Shown: in pieces, positions 6,883 through 15,847 of the stretch
Layout of the letters: each line of letters starts with the position of its first letter
Position numbering within the stretch: position 1 is the stretch's first letter
NCBI RefSeq assembly: GCF_013423485.1
Contig: NZ_JABFFR010000008.1
Coordinates: 1-41,705 of the forward strand
DNA: 41,705 nucleotides
Source: Azospirillum oleiclasticum
Lineage (GTDB): Bacteria > Pseudomonadota > Alphaproteobacteria > Azospirillales > Azospirillaceae
Reading direction: 5' to 3'
Made by a program: the position numbers and the translations under genes
Notes under the pieces: generated by a model
Seen by the model: the letters and a program-made list of their open reading frames with translations, nothing else
What the model was told of the DNA's origin: nothing
The model's database searches: none

Positions 6883-7878
6883 ATGGCAGGAAAAACGATG
6901 AAAACCACCCGCATCGCCCTCGCTCTCGCCGCCGCCGTCACCATGGCCGCGGCCCCGGCGCTGGCGCAGGACAAGTTCCCGTCCCGTCCCGTGGACGTCG
7001 TCGTGCCCTGGGGACCGGGCGGCGGGGCCGACGCCATGGCGCGCCAGGCGGCGCGTCTGGCCGAGCCGATCCTGGGGGTGGCCATGCCGGTCGCCAACAT
7101 CTCCGGCGCGTCCGGCAACGCCGGCATGACCCGCATCGCCACCAACCCGGCGGACGGGCAGACGGTGGGCGTGCTGATCGCCATCACCGTGTCGTCCTGG
7201 GCCACCGGCCTCGGCACCGCGCGGCCGAAGGACTTCACCGTCGTCGGCTTCATGCAGAACTCGCCGTCGATGCTGCTGGTGCCGAAGAGCAGCCCGTTCA
7301 AGACCGCCAAGGAGCTGCTCGACCACGCCAAGGCGAACCCCGGCAAGCTGCGCGTGGCGACCTCCGGCTACGGCTCGCAGGACGACATCACGCTGCGTTA
7401 CCTCGCCCAGCAGGGCTTCCCGATGACCAACGTGCCCTTCGCCCGCCCGGCGGAGCGCTACGCTTCCACCGTCGGCGCGCACACCGACGTGATCTACGAG
7501 GAGCCCGGCGACGTCGTGCAGTTCATCAAGTCGGGCGACCTGCGTCCGCTGCTGATCTTCGACGACAACCGCCACGAATCCTTCCCCGACGTCACGACGT
7601 CCAAGGAAATGGGGATGCAGATCAGCGATCTGCCGAACTTCCGGACGCTCGTCGTCAAGGCCGACACCCCCGCCGACAAGGTGAAGGTGCTGCGCGCCGC
7701 CTTCGACAAGGTGCTGGCGTCGCCGGAGTGGAAGAAGTTCTGCACCGACACCTTCACCTGCGTCGCCAAGCCGCTGAGCCAGGAGGAGGCACAGAAGGAG
7801 GTCGTCAGCTTCTACGACACGGTCCAGAAGTACATGCAGCAGTTCCCGCAGGTGAAGGAGGGGGCGAAGGGTGGCTGA
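6883..7878 (+). CDS. tctC: Tripartite tricarboxylate transporter substrate-binding protein (TctC/Bug family)
   Basis: This 331-residue periplasmic binding protein has a clear Sec signal peptide (KTTRIALALAAAVTMAAAPALAQ). The Bug-family opening follows directly: KFPSRPVDVVVPWGPGGGAD. It delivers a small organic acid to the TctA/TctB membrane pair. An in-frame GTG at 6841 overlaps the previous stop, but ATG 6883 after GGGGAGG is preferred because it gives a normal signal peptide. It is separated from tctB and tctA by five enzyme genes, which ties the transported substrate to those enzymes. Confidence 0.92.
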   Translation: MAGKTMKTTRIALALAAAVTMAAAPALAQDKFPSRPVDVVVPWGPGGGADAMARQAARLAEPILGVAMPVANISGASGNAGMTRIATNPADGQTVGVLIAITVSSWATGLGTARPKDFTVVGFMQNSPSMLLVPKSSPFKTAKELLDHAKANPGKLRVATSGYGSQDDITLRYLAQQGFPMTNVPFARPAERYASTVGAHTDVIYEEPGDVVQFIKSGDLRPLLIFDDNRHESFPDVTTSKEMGMQISDLPNFRTLVVKADTPADKVKVLRAAFDKVLASPEWKKFCTDTFTCVAKPLSQEEAQKEVVSFYDTVQKYMQQFPQVKEGAKGG

Positions 7879-7924
7879 TCCGGCCCCCGGACTGAGTCTG
7901 CATCAAGGGTAAGGAGTGACCGTC

Positions 7925-9007
7925 ATGCGCATCGACCGGATCGCCGTCCATCGGCTGCGGTTGCCGCTCGTCATCCCCTACAAGCTGGCCTTCGGGCCGG
8001 TGGAGGCGTTCGACACCATGCTGGTGGCGGTGACGGGGGAGGACGGGCGCACGGGGTGGGGTGAAGCCACCCCGCTCGCCGGATACACCGAGGAGGTGCC
8101 GGACGTCGCGTGGCGGTTCCTGAGCGAGGAGACGGGGCGGCTGGCGGGCGCCACGGCGGAGGAGGCGAAGGCCGAACTCGGCCGTCACGTGCACGAGCAT
8201 CCCTTCGGCGTCACCGCCGCCGTCACCGCCATCGAGATGCTGGAAGGGCATCCGCTTCTCGACCATGGGGAGGGGCGGCGGGTGCCGCTTCTGGCCATCA
8301 TCAACGCCATGGAACCGGCGGCCATCCGCGCGGAGGTGGAAGCCCGCCTCGCCGACGGCTACCGCACGCTGAAGGTCAAGGTCGGCTTCGACCCGGACCG
8401 CGACGCGCCGCGGGTGGCCGGCATCCAGGCGATGCTGGACGGCCGGGCGACGATCCGGCTGGACGGCAACCAGGGTTACGACCGCGGGGGCGCCGTGCGC
8501 TTCCTGAAGGCGCTCGACCCCACCGCGATCGAGCTGGTCGAACAGCTCTGCCCGGCCGGTGATTGGGACGCCGCGGTGGCGGTGGCCGAGACCGGCCGCG
8601 GTCAGGGCATCCCCATCATGCTCGACGAGTCCATCTACGGCTTGGAGGACATCGAGCGGGCGGCCGAGCTGCGCGCGGCCACCCACATCAAGCTCAAGCT
8701 CATGAAGTGCGGCGGCCTCACCGCCTGCGCCGACCTGCTGGAGCGCATCCGCGCGCTCGGCATGGAGCCGGTGCTGGGCAACGGCGTGGCCGCCGACATC
8801 GGCTGCTGGATGGAGGCCTGCGTCGCGCACCGCCACATCCGCAACGCCGGCGAGATGAACGGATTCCTGAAACCGCGCGAGAGCGTGCTTGCCGATCCGC
8901 TGACCCGCCAGGGCCCGGACGTGGCGCTGCCGAAAGGCTGGACGCCGCAACCGGACCCGGCGCGGCTGGAACGGCTGAGCGTGGCGGCGGCGGCGTTCGG
9001 GCGATAG
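7925..9007 (+). CDS. Enolase-superfamily enzyme, muconate lactonizing/mandelate racemase type
   Basis: This 360-residue protein has an N-terminal capping domain (about 1-120) followed by the modified TIM barrel. The residues fit the muconate-lactonizing subgroup: K150-x-K152 at the second strand, metal ligands D180, E206 and D234, N182, and K256-x-K258 at the sixth strand. Such enzymes abstract a proton alpha to a carboxylate and then racemise, cycloisomerise or eliminate. ATG 7925 was chosen because AAGGAG lies at 7911-7916, and it excludes an overlapping GTG at 7916. It directly precedes the mutase genes, the place where methylaspartate ammonia-lyase (another enolase-superfamily member) often sits. 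It is shorter and has MLE-type motifs, so it is not that enzyme. The substrate is unknown. Confidence 0.88.
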   Translation: MRIDRIAVHRLRLPLVIPYKLAFGPVEAFDTMLVAVTGEDGRTGWGEATPLAGYTEEVPDVAWRFLSEETGRLAGATAEEAKAELGRHVHEHPFGVTAAVTAIEMLEGHPLLDHGEGRRVPLLAIINAMEPAAIRAEVEARLADGYRTLKVKVGFDPDRDAPRVAGIQAMLDGRATIRLDGNQGYDRGGAVRFLKALDPTAIELVEQLCPAGDWDAAVAVAETGRGQGIPIMLDESIYGLEDIERAAELRAATHIKLKLMKCGGLTACADLLERIRALGMEPVLGNGVAADIGCWMEACVAHRHIRNAGEMNGFLKPRESVLADPLTRQGPDVALPKGWTPQPDPARLERLSVAAAAFGR

Positions 9008-9056
9008 GGGGCCCGACGCGATCACCCCCGCGAACAACCAAACAATCGAGGACACC

Positions 9057-9494
9057 ATGACCGGCAGAACGCTCGTCACCGGCGTGATCGGGTCGGACAC
9101 CCACATCGTCGGCAACCGCATCCTCACCATGGCGCTGGAAGCAGCCGGCTACCGCGTGGTGTCGCTGGGCGCGCTGACCCCGGCGGAGGAGTTCGTCCGT
9201 GCCGCCATCGAGACGGCGGCCGACGCCATCCTCGTCTCCTCCCTCTACGGGCAGGGGGAACTGGACTGCCGCGGCTTCCGCGACCGCTGCGTGGAGGCGG
9301 GGATCGGCGACATCCTGCTCTATGTCGGCGGCAACCTCGTGGTCGGCAAGCAGCCCTGGCCGGAGGTGGAGAAGCGCTTCACCGACATGGGCTTCGACCG
9401 CGCCTTCCCGCCCGGCACCCGCACCGACGAGGTGATCGACATCCTGGCACGCGACTTTGGCGCGCGCGCGGAACCGGTGCGGAGCGCGTCGTGA
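9057..9494 (+). CDS. glmS: B12-binding small subunit of a glutamate mutase-type enzyme (GlmS/MutS family)
   Basis: This 145-residue protein is a stand-alone cobalamin-binding Rossmann domain. D14-T-H16-I-V-G19 is the DxHxxG signature at the same positions as in clostridial GlmS; H16 replaces dimethylbenzimidazole as the lower cobalt ligand. The downstream SLYGQGELD and [10 protein letters not shown] segments match the family. It associates with the large subunit encoded at 10899 to make adenosyl radicals for a carbon-skeleton rearrangement. Its stop overlaps the next start (GTGA), which indicates coupling. The length is normal for the family. Confidence 0.92.
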   Translation: MTGRTLVTGVIGSDTHIVGNRILTMALEAAGYRVVSLGALTPAEEFVRAAIETAADAILVSSLYGQGELDCRGFRDRCVEAGIGDILLYVGGNLVVGKQPWPEVEKRFTDMGFDRAFPPGTRTDEVIDILARDFGARAEPVRSAS

Positions 9495-10924
9495 GCGACG
9501 GCGGCCACGCTCTTCTGGTGGATTTCGGCAGCACCTACACCAAGCTGCGCGCCGTCGATCTGGCGTCCGGCCGCATTGTCGGCACCGGGCAGGGGCCGTC
9601 CACCGTGACCACCGACGTGACGGTGGGGATGGAGCAGGCGCTGGCGGATCTGGCCCGTCGGCTCGGCGGGACGCTGCCCGTCTTCCGCCACCGGCTGGCC
9701 TCCAGCAGCGCCGCCGGCGGCCTGCGCATGGTCACGGTCGGGCTGGTGAAGGAGCTGACGGCGGAGGCCGCGCGGCTGGCCGCACTCGGCGCCGGGGCCA
9801 AGCTGGTGGGGACCTTCGCCTACAGCCTCACGGCGGAGGACGTGACCACCATCGAGGATCTGGCCCCCGACATCCTGCTGCTGGCCGGTGGCACCGACGG
9901 CGGCAACAGCGCGGTGATCCTGGAGAACGCTGCGGCGCTGTCCGTGGCGTCGATCCGCTGCCCGGTGGTGGTCGCCGGCAACCGCAACGCCGCGACCGAA
10001 GCGAAGCGGCGGCTGGAGGCCGGCGGCAAGCCGGTCGTCGTCACCCGCAACGTGATGCCGGAGTTCGGCAAGCTGGACCTGGAACCGGCGCGCGACGCCA
10101 TCCGCGCGATCTTCATCGATCGCATCGTGCACGCCAAGGGCATCGACCGCGCCGCCGGCATGCTCGACGCCGTGCTGATGCCCACCCCCGCCGCGGTGCT
10201 GGACGGCGCGCAGCTCATCGCCGAGGGGATCGAAGGGCAGGGCGGCCTGGGGCCACTGGTCGTCGTCGATATCGGCGGCGCCACCACCGACGTGCATTCG
10301 GTCTGCTCGGGCGAGCCGGCGCGCTCCGGTGTGCTCGTCCACGGCCTGCCCGAGCCCTACCTGAAGCGCACGGTGGAGGGCGACCTCGGCATGCGCCACA
10401 ACGCCGCCGCCATCGTCGAGGCGGTCGGGCCTGCCCGCATCGCCGCCGACGCCGGCCTGCCGGCCGAGCGCGTGGCGGCCCTGCTGGCATTGCTCGCCGA
10501 CGAGGTGGAGCGGGTGCCGCAGACCCCGGACGAGGCCCGCTTCGACCGGGCGCTTGCCCGCGCGGCGATCGGCCTCGCCGCCGCCCGCCACGCCGGCACG
10601 GTGGAGACGGTCTACGCCGTCACCGGCCCGGTGACCGTGCAGCGCGGCAAGGATCTGAGCGCCGTCACCACCCTGATCGGGACCGGCGGCGCCCTGGTGC
10701 ACGCCGACGACCCGGCCGACCTGCTGCGCCCGGCGCTGGCCGACCCGTCGGCGCCGGGATCGCTGCGGCCCGAACGGCCGCGGATGCTGCTCGACCGCCA
10801 TTACCTGCTCTACGCCGTCGGCCTGCTGCGCGCGGTGGATCCCGCCGCAGCCCTGGCCCTCGGTCTCAACCACCTCGACACGCTGGAGGAGGGCTGCCAT
10901 GCCCGGCACCGTTGCGTCTCTTGA
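9491..10924 (+). CDS. glmL: GlmL/MutL family ATPase, probable reactivator of the B12 mutase
   Basis: This 477-residue protein of the ASKHA ATPase fold has phosphate-binding loops [16 protein letters not shown] near the N-terminus and [15 protein letters not shown] at about 257-271. GlmL proteins sit between the two mutase subunits in glutamate mutase operons and are thought to exchange damaged cobalamin at the cost of ATP. The GTG start overlaps glmS by 4 bases. The end overlaps glmE by 26 bases, so the three are co-translated. It is slightly longer than the clostridial protein. Confidence 0.9.
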   Translation: MSDGGHALLVDFGSTYTKLRAVDLASGRIVGTGQGPSTVTTDVTVGMEQALADLARRLGGTLPVFRHRLASSSAAGGLRMVTVGLVKELTAEAARLAALGAGAKLVGTFAYSLTAEDVTTIEDLAPDILLLAGGTDGGNSAVILENAAALSVASIRCPVVVAGNRNAATEAKRRLEAGGKPVVVTRNVMPEFGKLDLEPARDAIRAIFIDRIVHAKGIDRAAGMLDAVLMPTPAAVLDGAQLIAEGIEGQGGLGPLVVVDIGGATTDVHSVCSGEPARSGVLVHGLPEPYLKRTVEGDLGMRHNAAAIVEAVGPARIAADAGLPAERVAALLALLADEVERVPQTPDEARFDRALARAAIGLAAARHAGTVETVYAVTGPVTVQRGKDLSAVTTLIGTGGALVHADDPADLLRPALADPSAPGSLRPERPRMLLDRHYLLYAVGLLRAVDPAAALALGLNHLDTLEEGCHARHRCVS

Positions 10925-12401
10925 CCCGAACCCGCCGACCCTGCCGCTGAGCGACGCCGCCATTCCCGGCGACCTGTTCGCCCGCATGCGGCGCGACAAT
11001 CTCGCCCGCTGGCCGACCGGCGCCCGCGTCGACGTGGAGGAGGCGGCGGCCTTCCACAAGACCCTGCCCGCGCACAAGCGGCTGCCCGCCGTGCTGCGCC
11101 GGGCGGTGGCGGAGGGCCGTTGCCTGACCCAGCCGCGCGGCGGCTTCGCCACGCTGGCGATGCAGACGGAGCTGATGCGCACGCTGGACCGCGACGGCAT
11201 GGCGGACATCGTGCCCACCACCACCGACAGCTACACCCGCAACGAGCAGTTCGTGCAGGCCCAGCGGGGCGTGGAGGAGTCGGAACGGCTCGGGCGGTCG
11301 ATGCTGAACGGCTTTCCGCTGGTCAACTACGGGGTGGACGCCTGCCGCGCGCTGATCGCGGGGATCGAGAAGCCGGCCATCGTGCTGTCCGGCACCGCCA
11401 TGCCCAAGCTGACGGCGGAGATCGGATACGCCGGCGGCTACACCGGCTATCTGGGATCGGGCATCGCCTACACCGTCTCCTACACCAAGGAGACGACGAT
11501 CGAGGAGGGCATCCGGAACTACCAGTATGTCGACCGCCTCGCCGCCCTCTACCAGGAGCACGGGGTGGAGTTGCACCGGCGCCAGCCGGGTTTCCTGACC
11601 GGCACCATCATCCCGCCCTCCATCGCCATCATGACCTGCGTGCTCGACCTGCTGCTGGCGGCCAGGCAGGGGGTGCGGCATTACGGGCTGGAGCTGGGGC
11701 AGTGCCTGCACCTCGTGCAGGACGCCGCGGCTATCCGCGCCTGCCGCGAGCTGTGCCAGGAGTATCTGGCGCGCTTCGGCTACACCGACGTCTTCACCCC
11801 CGTCACCAGCCTGCACTGGATGGGAGCATGGCCGGCGGACGAGGCGCAGGCCGCCGCCCTGATCGGCTATGGCGGCACCCTGGCGGCCGTCGGCGGGGCG
11901 TCCAGCGTCACCACCAAGAGCACGCACGAGGCCATCGGCATCCCGACCCCGCAGGCCAACGCCGAGGGGCTGCGCACCACCCGCATGGCGATCCACGTCT
12001 CCTACGGCGTGCGGCTGGACGGGCTGCCGGCCCACGAGTTCGAGGTGGACCTGATCAAGCGCGAGGTGCGCGCGGTGGTCGACCGGGTGCTGGAGATGGG
12101 CGACGGCGACGTCGCCGTCGGCACCGTGCGGGCCTTCGCGGCCGGGGTGATGGATATCCCCTGGTCGCCGAACCGGCAGGTGAAGAGCCGGGTGCTGCCG
12201 GCGCGCGACGCCGACGGCTGCATCCGCATCCTGGATGCCGGCGACATGCCGATCCCGCGCGACGTGATGGAGATCCACGAGGAGAAGCTGCGCCGCCGCG
12301 CCGAGCGGGAGCGTGTGCCATTCGACCATCAGCTCGCCGTCGGCAGCGTCTATGAGTTGAGCGAGCCGCTGTCCCGGCTGATGCCGGCGATGGTGGCGTA
12401 G
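10899..12401 (+). CDS. glmE: Catalytic large subunit of a glutamate mutase-type enzyme with an altered substrate pocket (GlmE family)
   Basis: This 500-residue TIM-barrel subunit aligns with Clostridium GlmE with a constant offset of +14 through most of the barrel. Compared with the clostridial residues as I recall them, Arg66 is R80, Arg100 is R114, Tyr177 is Y191, Tyr181 is Y195 and Lys326 is K340. Arg149, the third arginine of the substrate claw, is L163; His150 is S164; and Glu171, which binds the substrate amino group, is L185. The fold and B12 chemistry should be intact, but the substrate is unlikely to be glutamate or 3-methylaspartate and probably lacks the amino group. ATG 10899 follows GAGGAGGG and lies inside the end of glmL. 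Confidence 0.9.
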   Translation: MPGTVASLDPNPPTLPLSDAAIPGDLFARMRRDNLARWPTGARVDVEEAAAFHKTLPAHKRLPAVLRRAVAEGRCLTQPRGGFATLAMQTELMRTLDRDGMADIVPTTTDSYTRNEQFVQAQRGVEESERLGRSMLNGFPLVNYGVDACRALIAGIEKPAIVLSGTAMPKLTAEIGYAGGYTGYLGSGIAYTVSYTKETTIEEGIRNYQYVDRLAALYQEHGVELHRRQPGFLTGTIIPPSIAIMTCVLDLLLAARQGVRHYGLELGQCLHLVQDAAAIRACRELCQEYLARFGYTDVFTPVTSLHWMGAWPADEAQAAALIGYGGTLAAVGGASSVTTKSTHEAIGIPTPQANAEGLRTTRMAIHVSYGVRLDGLPAHEFEVDLIKREVRAVVDRVLEMGDGDVAVGTVRAFAAGVMDIPWSPNRQVKSRVLPARDADGCIRILDAGDMPIPRDVMEIHEEKLRRRAERERVPFDHQLAVGSVYELSEPLSRLMPAMVA

Positions 12402-12419
12402 GGGGAGTTGCTGAGCGGG

Positions 12420-12475
12420 CCCCCCTCCCGACCTCCCTCCGCTGGGCGGGGGGAGGGTTTGGGTGGGGGCCCCAC
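12420..12475. repeat. Imperfect GC-rich hairpin between glmE and the reductase gene
   Basis: The pyrimidine-rich left side (CCTCCCTCCGC and flanks) can pair imperfectly with the purine-rich right side (GCGGGGGGAGG and flanks). This forms a long REP-like hairpin inside the 96-base glmE-reductase gap. It resembles the element at 46-72. Such elements often mark processing or partial termination points inside long operons. Confidence 0.35.
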
Positions 12476-12497
12476 GCGGACACCTAAGGGAACAACC

Positions 12498-13505
12498 ATG
12501 AAAGCCATCACCATCGACGCGTACGGCGACGCCTCCGCCATGCGCCTCGCCGAGGTCCCGGAGCCGGAGCCGGGACCGGGCGAGGCGTTGGTGCGTCTGG
12601 CGGTCGCCGGGATCAACTACATCGACGTCTACATGCGCAAGGGGATCTACAAGAACTCCCGCACCTACGGCGCGCCGCTGCCGATGACGCTGGGGATGGA
12701 GGGGGCCGGCGTGGTGGAGGCGGTGGGCGAGGGCGTCACCGACGTGAAGCCCGGCGACCGCGTCGCCTGGTGCCTGGTGCGCGGCTCCTACGCCGAGCGG
12801 GCGGTGGTGCCGGTGGACAAGCTGGTGCCGGTGCCGGACGGCGTGCCCTTCGCGGTGGCCGCCGCGTTGCAGCTCCAGGGCGCAACCGCCCATTACCTCA
12901 GCCATTCCCTGTTCCCGCTGCAGCCGGGGCAGGCCTGCCTCGTCCATGCCGCGGCCGGCGGGGTCGGGCAGCTCCTGGTCCAGCTCGGCCGCATCCGCGG
13001 CGCACGGGTGTTCGGCACGGTGGGCAGCCGCGACAAGGCGGAACTCGTCGAAGGGCTTGGGGCGGAGCGCGCCATCCTCTACCGGGAGGAGGATTTCCAG
13101 CCGATCGTGCGCGACCTGACCGGTGGCGAGGGCGTCCACGTCGTCTATGATTCGGTCGGCAAGGACACCATCCACCGCAGCATGGCGAGCCTGCGCCGCC
13201 GCGGCACCTGCGTGCTGTTCGGCGCCAGCTCCGGCCCGGTGCCGTCGATCGAGCCGATCGAGCTGGCGGAGGCCGGGTCGATCTTCTTCACCCGCCCGCA
13301 TCTGGCTGACTACATCGCCACCGCCGACGAGCGCCGCGCGCGCGCGTCCGACCTGTTCGCCGCGTACCGCACCGGAAACCTGCACGTCGCCATCGACCGT
13401 GAACTGCCGCTGGACGCCGCCGTGGAGGCGCACGGGGTGATGGAAAGCCGCGCCACGCGCGGCAAGGTCGTGCTCCGGATTGCGTCCGACGATTCCGTTC
13501 AATGA
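12498..13505 (+). CDS. Zinc-independent quinone oxidoreductase/enoyl reductase (QOR family of MDR)
   Basis: This 335-residue medium-chain reductase has an N-terminal GroES-like domain (GINYIDVYMRKGIY, LGMEGAGVV). An NADPH-binding Rossmann domain follows, with the AAAGGVGQLLVQ motif at about 156-167. There are no cysteine/histidine zinc ligands, as in QorA-type enzymes. Members reduce quinones or activated C=C bonds. Within this cluster, reduction of an alpha,beta-unsaturated acid or ketone made by the enolase-superfamily enzyme or the mutase is plausible; that is inference. The ATG lies after AAGGGAAC. Confidence 0.86.
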   Translation: MKAITIDAYGDASAMRLAEVPEPEPGPGEALVRLAVAGINYIDVYMRKGIYKNSRTYGAPLPMTLGMEGAGVVEAVGEGVTDVKPGDRVAWCLVRGSYAERAVVPVDKLVPVPDGVPFAVAAALQLQGATAHYLSHSLFPLQPGQACLVHAAAGGVGQLLVQLGRIRGARVFGTVGSRDKAELVEGLGAERAILYREEDFQPIVRDLTGGEGVHVVYDSVGKDTIHRSMASLRRRGTCVLFGASSGPVPSIEPIELAEAGSIFFTRPHLADYIATADERRARASDLFAAYRTGNLHVAIDRELPLDAAVEAHGVMESRATRGKVVLRIASDDSVQ

Positions 13506-13701
13506 GACAAAACGGATCGTTTGATGATAGGATTGTCGAAAAGCACTTGCTCCTGATGCTGAACTTTGGCAGGATCGAGACGGATCATATCGCTGGGTGA
13601 GACTGTCCGAATCGTCGTTCCGTCCCCTCCCAGCGACGCGAAGCCGCTTCCGGTCCGGTGCGGCACGGAAGCGGCCCAAGAAACAACGGGAGGGAACGAG
13701 C
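13506..13701 (+). promoter_or_regulatory. 196-base internal gap with a palindrome before tctB
   Basis: No gene is visible here. The largest gap inside the cluster contains the inverted repeat AAACG-GAT-CGTTT (13510-13522) and a second ACGGATC about 60 bases on. The stretch is less GC-rich than its surroundings. It may hold an internal promoter with its own operator for tctB and the genes after it. I could not pick a convincing -35/-10 pair. Confidence 0.3.
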
Positions 13702-14241
13702 ATGGTCGATATGCGTGTGTTTGCCCGCATCGCCACGCCGCTCGCGATGATCGTCTGCATCTTTCTTCTGTCCGGCCGGATCTTCGACAATCCGCGGGCC
13801 GCCCAGATGATTCCGGACTCCTTCGGTCCGGCCTTCTGGCCGACCTGGCTGTTGTGGGGGGTGGGCATCTGCTGCGCCCTGTGGGCGCTGCACGAGTTCT
13901 GGATGCTCCGCAAGGCGCCCGCCGCCGCGGCCCCCGCCGAGGAGCCGAAGGACGAGGAGGAGTACGACACCAAGCTGGCCTGGATCGGCATGGCCGTGGT
14001 GTTCGTCTACGCTTATCTGATCCAGCAGATCGGCTTCCCCATCGCGACCTTCCTGTTCCTGATCACTTGGTGCCTGCTCGGCGGCTACCGCCGGCCGGTG
14101 AAAGTGCTTCTGGTCGGGCTGCTCGGCACCATGGCTTTCCTCTACATGTTCGTCATGATCGCGCTGATGCCGCTGGACCGTGGTCACGGCGTGTTTGACG
14201 ACATCACCGTGGCGACCTATCGCCTGCTCGGCATCTACTGA
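13702..14241 (+). CDS. tctB: Tripartite tricarboxylate transporter small membrane subunit (TctB)
   Basis: This 179-residue protein has four predicted membrane helices, near residues 10-28, 37-61, 95-118 and 132-150. A charged cytoplasmic linker follows the second (EEPKDEEEYDTKLAW). That is the usual TctB layout. It partners TctA and the periplasmic TctC encoded at 6883 to import a small organic acid using the ion gradient. ATG 13702 follows GGGAGGG; the longer in-frame ORF has no ribosome-binding site and no hydrophobic start. Confidence 0.88.
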   Translation: MVDMRVFARIATPLAMIVCIFLLSGRIFDNPRAAQMIPDSFGPAFWPTWLLWGVGICCALWALHEFWMLRKAPAAAAPAEEPKDEEEYDTKLAWIGMAVVFVYAYLIQQIGFPIATFLFLITWCLLGGYRRPVKVLLVGLLGTMAFLYMFVMIALMPLDRGHGVFDDITVATYRLLGIY

Positions 14242-14256
14242 GGACGGGGCGGACCC

Positions 14257-15807
14257 ATGGAATCCTTCGAACTTCTGCTCACCGGCCTCGGCAACGCGCT
14301 GTCGCTCTACAATTTCGGCGTGCTGGTCATCGGCATGATGGTGGGGACGGTGGCGGGGGCGCTGCCGGGCATCTCCTTCGTGAACGCGATGGCCATGGCG
14401 CTGCCCTTCACCTACATGATGCAACCCACGATGGCGATGACCTTCCTGGGCGGCATCTATGTGGGCGGCGTCTTCGGCGGCTCGATCTCCTCGATCCTGA
14501 TCAACATCCCCGGCACGCCGGCATCCCTGCCGGCTTGCTGGGACGGTTACCCGATGACCAAGAAAGGGCTGTCCAAGCGGGCGCTGCGCATCGCGCTGAC
14601 CTCGTCCGCCATCGGCGGCTTCGCCAGCGCGTTGCTGCTGACCTTCGGCTCGCCGCCCTTCGCCCGCTTCGCGCTGACCTTCGACCAGCCGGAATTCTTC
14701 GCGGCGACGGTGCTGGGCCTCGTCTCGGTGATCGCCATCGCCAAGGACGCGCCGGTGATCACCATGGTGTCGCTGTTTCTCGGCATGCTGGTGGCGACGG
14801 TCGGCGTCGATCCGATGTACGGCATGGCGCGCTTCACCTTCGGCATCGCCGATGCGCAGAGCGGCATCAACTTCACGGTGGTGATGATCGGCCTCTTCGC
14901 CATCGGCGAGGTGGTCGACCTCATGTGCTCCAAGATGAACCTGAATCCCAAGGCCGACAGCGAAGCGGGGCAGGGGTTCAAGCTCAGCGAATTCCCGATG
15001 ATCCAGTGGGCGGTGGCGCGCGCCACGGCGCTCGGCTGCGTCATCGGCACCATTCCCGGCGCCGGCGCCACGGTGGCCGCGGTGATCGCCTACGGCATCG
15101 AGAAGCAGGCGTCCAAGCGCGGCAAGCAGTTCGGCACCGGTGTCGAGGAGGGGCTGGCCGCCCCCGAGGCGGCGAAGAACGCCACCACCGGTGCGGCCAT
15201 GATCCCGCTGCTGACGCTGGGCATCCCCGGCAGTGCGGCGACCGCGATCATGCTGGCGGCGCTGATGCTGCACGGGATCGCGCCGGGGCCGCTGCTGTTC
15301 ACCTCCGACACGACGATGGTCTACACCATCTTCGCCTCCATGCTGCTCGCCAATCTGCTGATGGTGGCGGCGGCGCTGATGGTGGCGCGCGGCTTCTCCA
15401 CCCTGATGAAGACGCCGACCGCCGTGCTGGGCGCCTTCATCATCGTGCTCAGCATCCTCGGCGCCTACAGCGTGCGGAACAACTTCTTCGACGTGTGGGT
15501 CTGCCTCGGCTGCGGCGTTGCCGGCTACATCATGAAGCGCACCGGTTTTCCGTCCGCACCGCTGGTGTTGGGCGTGATCCTGGGGCCGCTGGCCGAGCGC
15601 TACTTCCTCACCTCGCTCGCCAACTACGACAACAACGTCTTCATCTTCGTCGAACGGCCGATCAGCGGGACCATCCTGTTCCTGGCCACGATCTTCTGCC
15701 TGTGGGCCCTGTGGCCGATGCTGCGCGGCGCCTGGCCGGCCAAGGCCTCCGGCCTTGCCGACCCGGACAGCGCCGCACCCCACAAGCCCGGCTCCGCCCG
15801 CGGCTGA
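14257..15807 (+). CDS. tctA: Tripartite tricarboxylate transporter large membrane subunit (TctA)
   Basis: This 516-residue transporter subunit has about 12 membrane helices. It carries the two internally repeated TctA signatures: GTVAGALPGISFVNAMAMALPF near the N-terminus and GTIPGAGATVAAVIAYG in the middle, followed by LLTLGIPGSAATAIM. It forms the translocation channel with TctB. Its start lies 15 bases after tctB, so the two are one unit. The substrate class is di- and tricarboxylates and related acids; sulfonates such as sulfoacetate are imported by TTT systems in some bacteria. The C-terminal tail is disordered. Confidence 0.94.
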   Translation: MESFELLLTGLGNALSLYNFGVLVIGMMVGTVAGALPGISFVNAMAMALPFTYMMQPTMAMTFLGGIYVGGVFGGSISSILINIPGTPASLPACWDGYPMTKKGLSKRALRIALTSSAIGGFASALLLTFGSPPFARFALTFDQPEFFAATVLGLVSVIAIAKDAPVITMVSLFLGMLVATVGVDPMYGMARFTFGIADAQSGINFTVVMIGLFAIGEVVDLMCSKMNLNPKADSEAGQGFKLSEFPMIQWAVARATALGCVIGTIPGAGATVAAVIAYGIEKQASKRGKQFGTGVEEGLAAPEAAKNATTGAAMIPLLTLGIPGSAATAIMLAALMLHGIAPGPLLFTSDTTMVYTIFASMLLANLLMVAAALMVARGFSTLMKTPTAVLGAFIIVLSILGAYSVRNNFFDVWVCLGCGVAGYIMKRTGFPSAPLVLGVILGPLAERYFLTSLANYDNNVFIFVERPISGTILFLATIFCLWALWPMLRGAWPAKASGLADPDSAAPHKPGSARG

Positions 15808-15847
15808 CCGCCGAACAAACCGACGATCACTGGGAGGGTCATTTCTC

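Noticed and set aside
6841..7924. Cobalamin riboswitch controlling the B12 mutase genes
   Set aside because: I looked for a B12-box-like sequence in the gaps before 5006, 6883, 7925 and 9057 and saw none; the gaps are too short for the aptamer except before 5006.
9057..12401. Reading the mutase genes as a plain glutamate mutase for glutamate fermentation or the methylaspartate cycle
   Set aside because: No methylaspartate ammonia-lyase or mesaconase is present, and the residues contacting the amino group and third carboxylate contact are replaced.
10866..13991. Minus-strand open frame of 1041 codons across the mutase and reductase genes
   Set aside because: Antisense shadow of glmE, the reductase gene and tctB; no domain or start signal.
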